From: an uncultured Bacteroidales bacterium
GTDB taxonomy: Bacteria > Bacteroidota > Bacteroidia > Bacteroidales > UBA932
Assembly: GCA_937898205.1 (NCBI GenBank)
Contig: CALEJC010000175.1
Location: 1 to 10,013 of the forward strand
Direction: 5' to 3'
Length of the DNA: 10,013 nt
The translations under genes were made by a program, and so were the position numbers. Each line of letters begins with the position of its first letter. Position 1 is the first letter of the stretch. Positions 7,303 to 10,013 of this stretch are shown one piece after another. The notes beneath the pieces were generated by a model. It did not search any database, was not told where the DNA came from, and saw only the letters and a list, made by a program, of their open reading frames with translations.

Positions 7303-9149
7303 TACTGCTCATCCTCCTCTGCTTTACGGATCTGTGCTTCAAGCTCAAGCAACTGAGCCTTAGCCTCTTCTATCTTCTGCTGCATCTGTGCGATGAGTGG
7401 TGCACTGTTCTTTGATGCTGCAAAGAATCCGATATTGTTCTCATAAGTGGTGATATCCTGCTGGAGAGCGTTGTACTTGTTGATAAGCACTGTCTTTGCG
7501 CTCTTTGGAGCAGCATTGCGGCCAGCTCTCTGTGGCTGTGCAAGAAGAGGGAACTTCTTGTTCATGGCCTCCTTGTAGGCGCCATTGATATTGTCCTTCT
7601 CCTTAAATGGCACATGACCGATAGATGCCCAATGATCTGAGAACTGTCTGTACATATCAGCATTCTCAGCCTCGTTATCTGAAACTTCGTAGGCGAGGAT
7701 TTCCTCGATGAGTTTCTTCTTGGCCTTGAGGTTGGCAAAGTAATCATTCTCTGCAAGAGATGCAGCATCGCGTGCAGCAAAGAACTCATCACAAGCGGCG
7801 CGGAATCTTGTCCAAAGCTTCTCAGACTTCTTGCGTGGGATGCCACCGATCTCCTTCCACTGCTTCTGCAGAGAGATAAACTGATCGGTAGTCTTCTTCC
7901 AATCCTTGCTGTCCTTGAGGGCCTCTGCCTGCTCGATGAGAGCCATCTTCTTCTCTATGCTCTCATTGATGCTACCCTTAATTGAAGAATAGAAATCTCT
8001 CTTGCGTGCATAGAACGCGTCACAAGCCGCTCTGAAACGATCATAAATCTTCTGATTTTCTTTCTTTGTGGCATAGCCTATCTTGCGCCATTCTGCCTGG
8101 ATATCCTCGATCTCCTTTGAGAATACATTCCACTCAGAAGAGTTCTTGATCTCCTTCGCAACAATCTCCTCAACCTTCTGACAGAGAGCTTCCTTCTTTA
8201 CAAGGTTTTCCTTCTGCTGATCCTTGATGCCCTCAAAATGAGCCTGATATCTCTTGTTGATGACGGCAGTTGCAGCCTTGAAGCGATTCCAGATGTCATC
8301 TCTCTTTTCTTTTGCTACCGGGCCAAACTCCTTCCACTGCTCGTGGAGCTTCTGGAGCTCATAGAAAGCGCTAACTACGTTTTCGTTTTCAGCAAGTTTC
8401 TCGGCAGCCTCGCAGAATGCAAGCTTAGCCTCAAGGTTCTTCTTGAAATCAAGATCTCTGAGATCGCGGTTGATCTTAACCATATCGTAGAACTTCTCCA
8501 CATAGAACTGGTAAAGGTCATTGATGTCTCTGTATGACTTTGCAGGGACAGGACCGGCCTCTCTCCAACGATTCTGAAGCTCGCGGAAAGCCGGGAACTG
8601 AGCGCTCACGTCATCGGCGCCCTCAACAAGAGCCTTGAGTTCCTCGATGATTGCCTGCTTCTTGGCGAGGTTCTCTTCTCTCTGCTGCTCCTGAGCCTTA
8701 TTAAACTCCAGTCTCTCTTTCTTATAGTCAGCATACATTGCCTTGAAGTTCTGCTCTACGGCATCAAAAGGATTGTTTCTGCTTGACTCAGACTCTGCAT
8801 CATCGCCTTTGAGCTTTGTCAAAAGCTTATAGAAAGCAGATTTGATAGACTCTACTTCCTTGGATCTTGACATGCGGTCAGCGCCGCTTTTGATCTTGTC
8901 AAAAAGCTCTGAAAGCTCCTCCAGAGACTTGTCGGCAAGGTCTTCCACCTTGTCAGACACGTCCTCGGCCTTGTCAGACACTTCGTCAATAACATCTTCT
9001 ACTGCATCCTTTGCCTTCTCATAAAGCTCTTCAACCTTATCAGCCAGCTTTTCAAATTTCTCCTCTGCAAGCTCTACGGCATTGTCTACTTTCTGTTCTA
9101 CGTCTGAAACGACTTCTTGAATCTTTTCAGGAATTGTGTTTTCACTCAT
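7302..9149 (-). CDS. DUF349 multi-repeat helical protein with acidic N-terminal coiled region
   Basis: This is a 615-residue, highly charged, apparently all-helical cytoplasmic protein with no signal peptide or membrane segment. Five DUF349-type repeats can be seen, each centred on a Trp followed by a Gly turn: Trp195 (RWREAGPVP), Trp272 (QWKEFGPVA), Trp354 (EWRKIGYAT), Trp431 (QWKEIGGIP) and Trp507 (HWASIGHVP), spaced 76-82 residues. The first four are followed by a segment such as RFRAACDAFY; the fifth is weaker. Residues about 15-92 form a separate acidic amphipathic stretch with short helical repeats (VSDKAED, VSDKVED, LADK), and the C-terminus (about 555-612) is another predicted coiled coil. 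DUF349 has no settled biochemical role that I know of, so I assign none. It leads an operon with yidC and yggS, its TAA overlapping the yidC ATG (TAATG). That context suggests co-expression with membrane insertion, which is an inference only. Confidence 0.9.
   Translation of the reverse strand: MSENTIPEKIQEVVSDVEQKVDNAVELAEEKFEKLADKVEELYEKAKDAVEDVIDEVSDKAEDVSDKVEDLADKSLEELSELFDKIKSGADRMSRSKEVESIKSAFYKLLTKLKGDDAESESSRNNPFDAVEQNFKAMYADYKKERLEFNKAQEQQREENLAKKQAIIEELKALVEGADDVSAQFPAFRELQNRWREAGPVPAKSYRDINDLYQFYVEKFYDMVKINRDLRDLDFKKNLEAKLAFCEAAEKLAENENVVSAFYELQKLHEQWKEFGPVAKEKRDDIWNRFKAATAVINKRYQAHFEGIKDQQKENLVKKEALCQKVEEIVAKEIKNSSEWNVFSKEIEDIQAEWRKIGYATKKENQKIYDRFRAACDAFYARKRDFYSSIKGSINESIEKKMALIEQAEALKDSKDWKKTTDQFISLQKQWKEIGGIPRKKSEKLWTRFRAACDEFFAARDAASLAENDYFANLKAKKKLIEEILAYEVSDNEAENADMYRQFSDHWASIGHVPFKEKDNINGAYKEAMNKKFPLLAQPQRAGRNAAPKSAKTVLINKYNALQQDITTYENNIGFFAASKNSAPLIAQMQQKIEEAKAQLLELEAQIRKAEEDEQ
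8948..8981 (-). repeat. Short direct repeat inside the DUF349 gene
   Basis: The 13-base sequence CCTTGTCAGACAC (plus strand) occurs at 8948-8960 and again at 8969-8981, exactly 21 bases apart. This is one heptad of codons and encodes the repeated VSDK units of the acidic N-terminal region. It looks like an internal coding duplication rather than a regulatory repeat. Confidence 0.8.
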
Positions 9150-9183
9150 ATCGTTAAGAATTATTTTTTCTATTAATAACTTA

Positions 9184-9200
9184 CAAATATAGCAAATTTA
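9184..9200 (-). promoter_or_regulatory. Tandem -7 elements for the DUF349-yidC-yggS operon
   Basis: Two exact TAnnTTTG matches occur on the minus strand: TAAATTTG (9193-9200) and TATATTTG (9184-9191), separated by one base. Neither has a convincing -33 TTTG at the usual distance; TTTC and TTAC are the nearest. Starts from them would give leaders of about 28-37 bases before the ATG at 9149. One or both may be used. Confidence 0.5.
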
Positions 9201-9211
9201 GATAAAAAGGG

Positions 9212-9219
9212 TAATTTTG
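9212..9219 (+). promoter_or_regulatory. Probable -7 element for trmD
   Basis: TAATTTTG matches TAnnTTTG exactly, 29 bases before the trmD ATG, implying a leader of about 22 bases. The spacing resembles that of surE. No clear -33 element is visible. It diverges from the DUF349 operon promoter, whose upstream part it overlaps. Confidence 0.5.
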
Positions 9220-9248
9220 CGGAAAGAAATTGAAACTATAATACTTTT

Positions 9249-9926
9249 ATGAGGATAGATATCATCACAGTTGTGCCGGAATTACTGGAAAGTCCGCTTG
9301 GGCATTCCATCGTGGGGCGTGCGATCAAAAAGGGAGTCGTGGAGATTTGCGTGCACAATCTGCGCAAATACGGCATAGGTCCAAGACAAAACGTAGACGA
9401 CTACAATTATGGTCCCGACGCAGGCATGGTCATCAGGATTGAGCCTGTATATCAGATGATTGAAGAGCTCAAAGCCGAGCGCGACTACGATGAGATCATC
9501 TACATGTCTCCCGATGGAGAGAGGCTCTCACAACCTATCGCCAACGAGCTCTCGCTGAAGGGCAACATCATCATCCTCTGCGGCCACTACAAAGGCATCG
9601 ACCACCGCATACGCGAGCATCTGATCACACGGGAGATTTCCGTAGGAGACTATGTCCTCAGCGGAGGCGAGCTTCCTGCCGCAATCCTCGCGGATTCCAT
9701 AATCAGGCTGATTCCGGGAGCGCTCACGGACGAGACCTCGGCTCTGAGCGACTGCTTCCAGGACGACCTGCTTTCACCTCCCGTATATACAAGACCGGCT
9801 GAATTCAACGGCTGGAAAGTACCCGAGGTGCTGCTTAGCGGAAACCCGAAGCTTATACAGGCATGGCAGGACGAACAGGCACTCGAGCGCACTAAAAGAT
9901 TAAGACCGGGACTGCTGGAAGACTGA
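9249..9926 (+). CDS. trmD: tRNA (guanine-37-N1)-methyltransferase TrmD
   Basis: TrmD uses S-adenosylmethionine to methylate N1 of G37, next to the anticodon, in tRNAs reading CNN-type codons, preventing +1 frameshifts. The 225-residue protein starts with the typical MRIDIITVVPEL. The trefoil-knot cofactor site is clear: CGHYKGIDHR (111-120) and EISVGDYVLSGGELPA (129-144). Arg153 and Asp168 are spaced 15 apart like the catalytic Arg/Asp pair of characterised TrmD enzymes, followed by PPVYTRP (177-183) and VPEVLLSGNP (191-200). It ends earlier than E. coli TrmD (about 255 residues), which looks like a shorter C-terminal tail rather than a truncation. One deviation: the usual glycine-rich GGGxGMV loop reads YGPDAGMV (54-61). 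It is apparently monocistronic; the usual rimM and rplS neighbours are absent on the left, and a strong terminator follows. Confidence 0.97.
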   Translation: MRIDIITVVPELLESPLGHSIVGRAIKKGVVEICVHNLRKYGIGPRQNVDDYNYGPDAGMVIRIEPVYQMIEELKAERDYDEIIYMSPDGERLSQPIANELSLKGNIIILCGHYKGIDHRIREHLITREISVGDYVLSGGELPAAILADSIIRLIPGALTDETSALSDCFQDDLLSPPVYTRPAEFNGWKVPEVLLSGNPKLIQAWQDEQALERTKRLRPGLLED

Positions 9927-9929
9927 TAA

Positions 9930-9957
9930 AAAAAGCTCGCATCACTGCGAGCTTTTT
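9930..9957 (+). terminator. Rho-independent terminator of trmD
   Basis: AAAAAGCTCGC (9930-9940) pairs perfectly with GCGAGCTTTTT (9947-9957) around the loop ATCACT, four bases after the trmD stop. The A and T runs flank the GC-rich stem on both sides, so it could also stop transcription arriving from the right. Confidence 0.9.
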
Positions 9958-10013
9958 CGGTTAGTTAGTAGTGTAGTGTATTCCCTTTTGGGATGATTAA
10001 TTATTAGTGGTTA
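9958..10013. other. Right-edge non-coding stretch
   Basis: These 56 bases hold no recognisable gene. There is a weak TCCC-TTTT-GGGA inverted repeat (9982-9993) and short repeats of TTAG and TAGTG. The TCCC/GGGA stem has only four pairs and no T run, so I do not call it a terminator. Confidence 0.4.

Noticed and set aside
8238..8537. 99-residue hydrophobic reading frame antisense to the DUF349 gene
   Set aside because: Its Leu/Val-rich look arises from complementing Glu/Lys-rich codons of the DUF349 gene; no promoter element or start context supports it.
8842..9024. Ser-rich plus-strand reading frame with repeats
   Set aside because: The repeats mirror the VSDK-coding repeats of the DUF349 protein on the other strand.
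9961..10001. Short TTAG/TAGTG repeats and TCCC-TTTT-GGGA as a repeat array or attachment site
   Set aside because: The units are too short and irregular, and no integrase, tRNA or spacer structure is nearby.

Overview
The window looks like ordinary chromosomal DNA of a Bacteroidota bacterium, most likely a Bacteroidales-type gut or host-associated lineage. The support is the protein families present (a secreted C1-family aminopeptidase, a Bacteroidota-style YidC with a large periplasmic domain, SurE next to LpxB, a multi-repeat DUF349 protein). Five exact copies of the Bacteroidota -7 promoter element TAnnTTTG lie in the gaps between genes, and the starts have A/T-rich leaders without Shine-Dalgarno sequences. 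Lipid A synthesis (LpxB) implies a Gram-negative envelope. No mobile element, CRISPR array, tRNA, rRNA or phage gene was seen, and no gap between genes exceeds about 120 bases.

Layout. From the left edge on the minus strand: a secreted cysteine aminopeptidase (C1 family) that stops at an in-frame TAG before its catalytic His and Asn would be encoded, then gapA (GAPDH) with a strong terminator. A 117-base divergent promoter region separates gapA from a plus-strand operon, surE-lpxB-SDR dehydrogenase (2127-4787). That operon meets a minus-strand operon, DUF349 gene-yidC-yggS (9149 down to 4784), tail to tail; the two stop codons share the palindrome CTAG. A second divergent promoter region (9150-9248) separates the DUF349 operon from plus-strand trmD, which ends in a strong hairpin terminator. 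The last 56 bases hold no recognisable gene.

The genes are mostly core functions: glycolysis (gapA), nucleotide salvage or stress (surE), lipid A synthesis (lpxB), an unassigned NAD(P)-dependent reductase, membrane protein insertion (yidC), pyridoxal phosphate homeostasis (yggS) and tRNA modification (trmD). Both operons show tight coupling: a 19-base surE/lpxB overlap and two consecutive TAATG stop-start overlaps joining the DUF349 gene, yidC and yggS. I see no clear new multi-gene defence or mobile system. The points most worth checking are the broken peptidase, the DUF349 protein coupled to YidC with its acidic N-terminal helical repeats, and the interlocked promoter and stop-codon arrangements.
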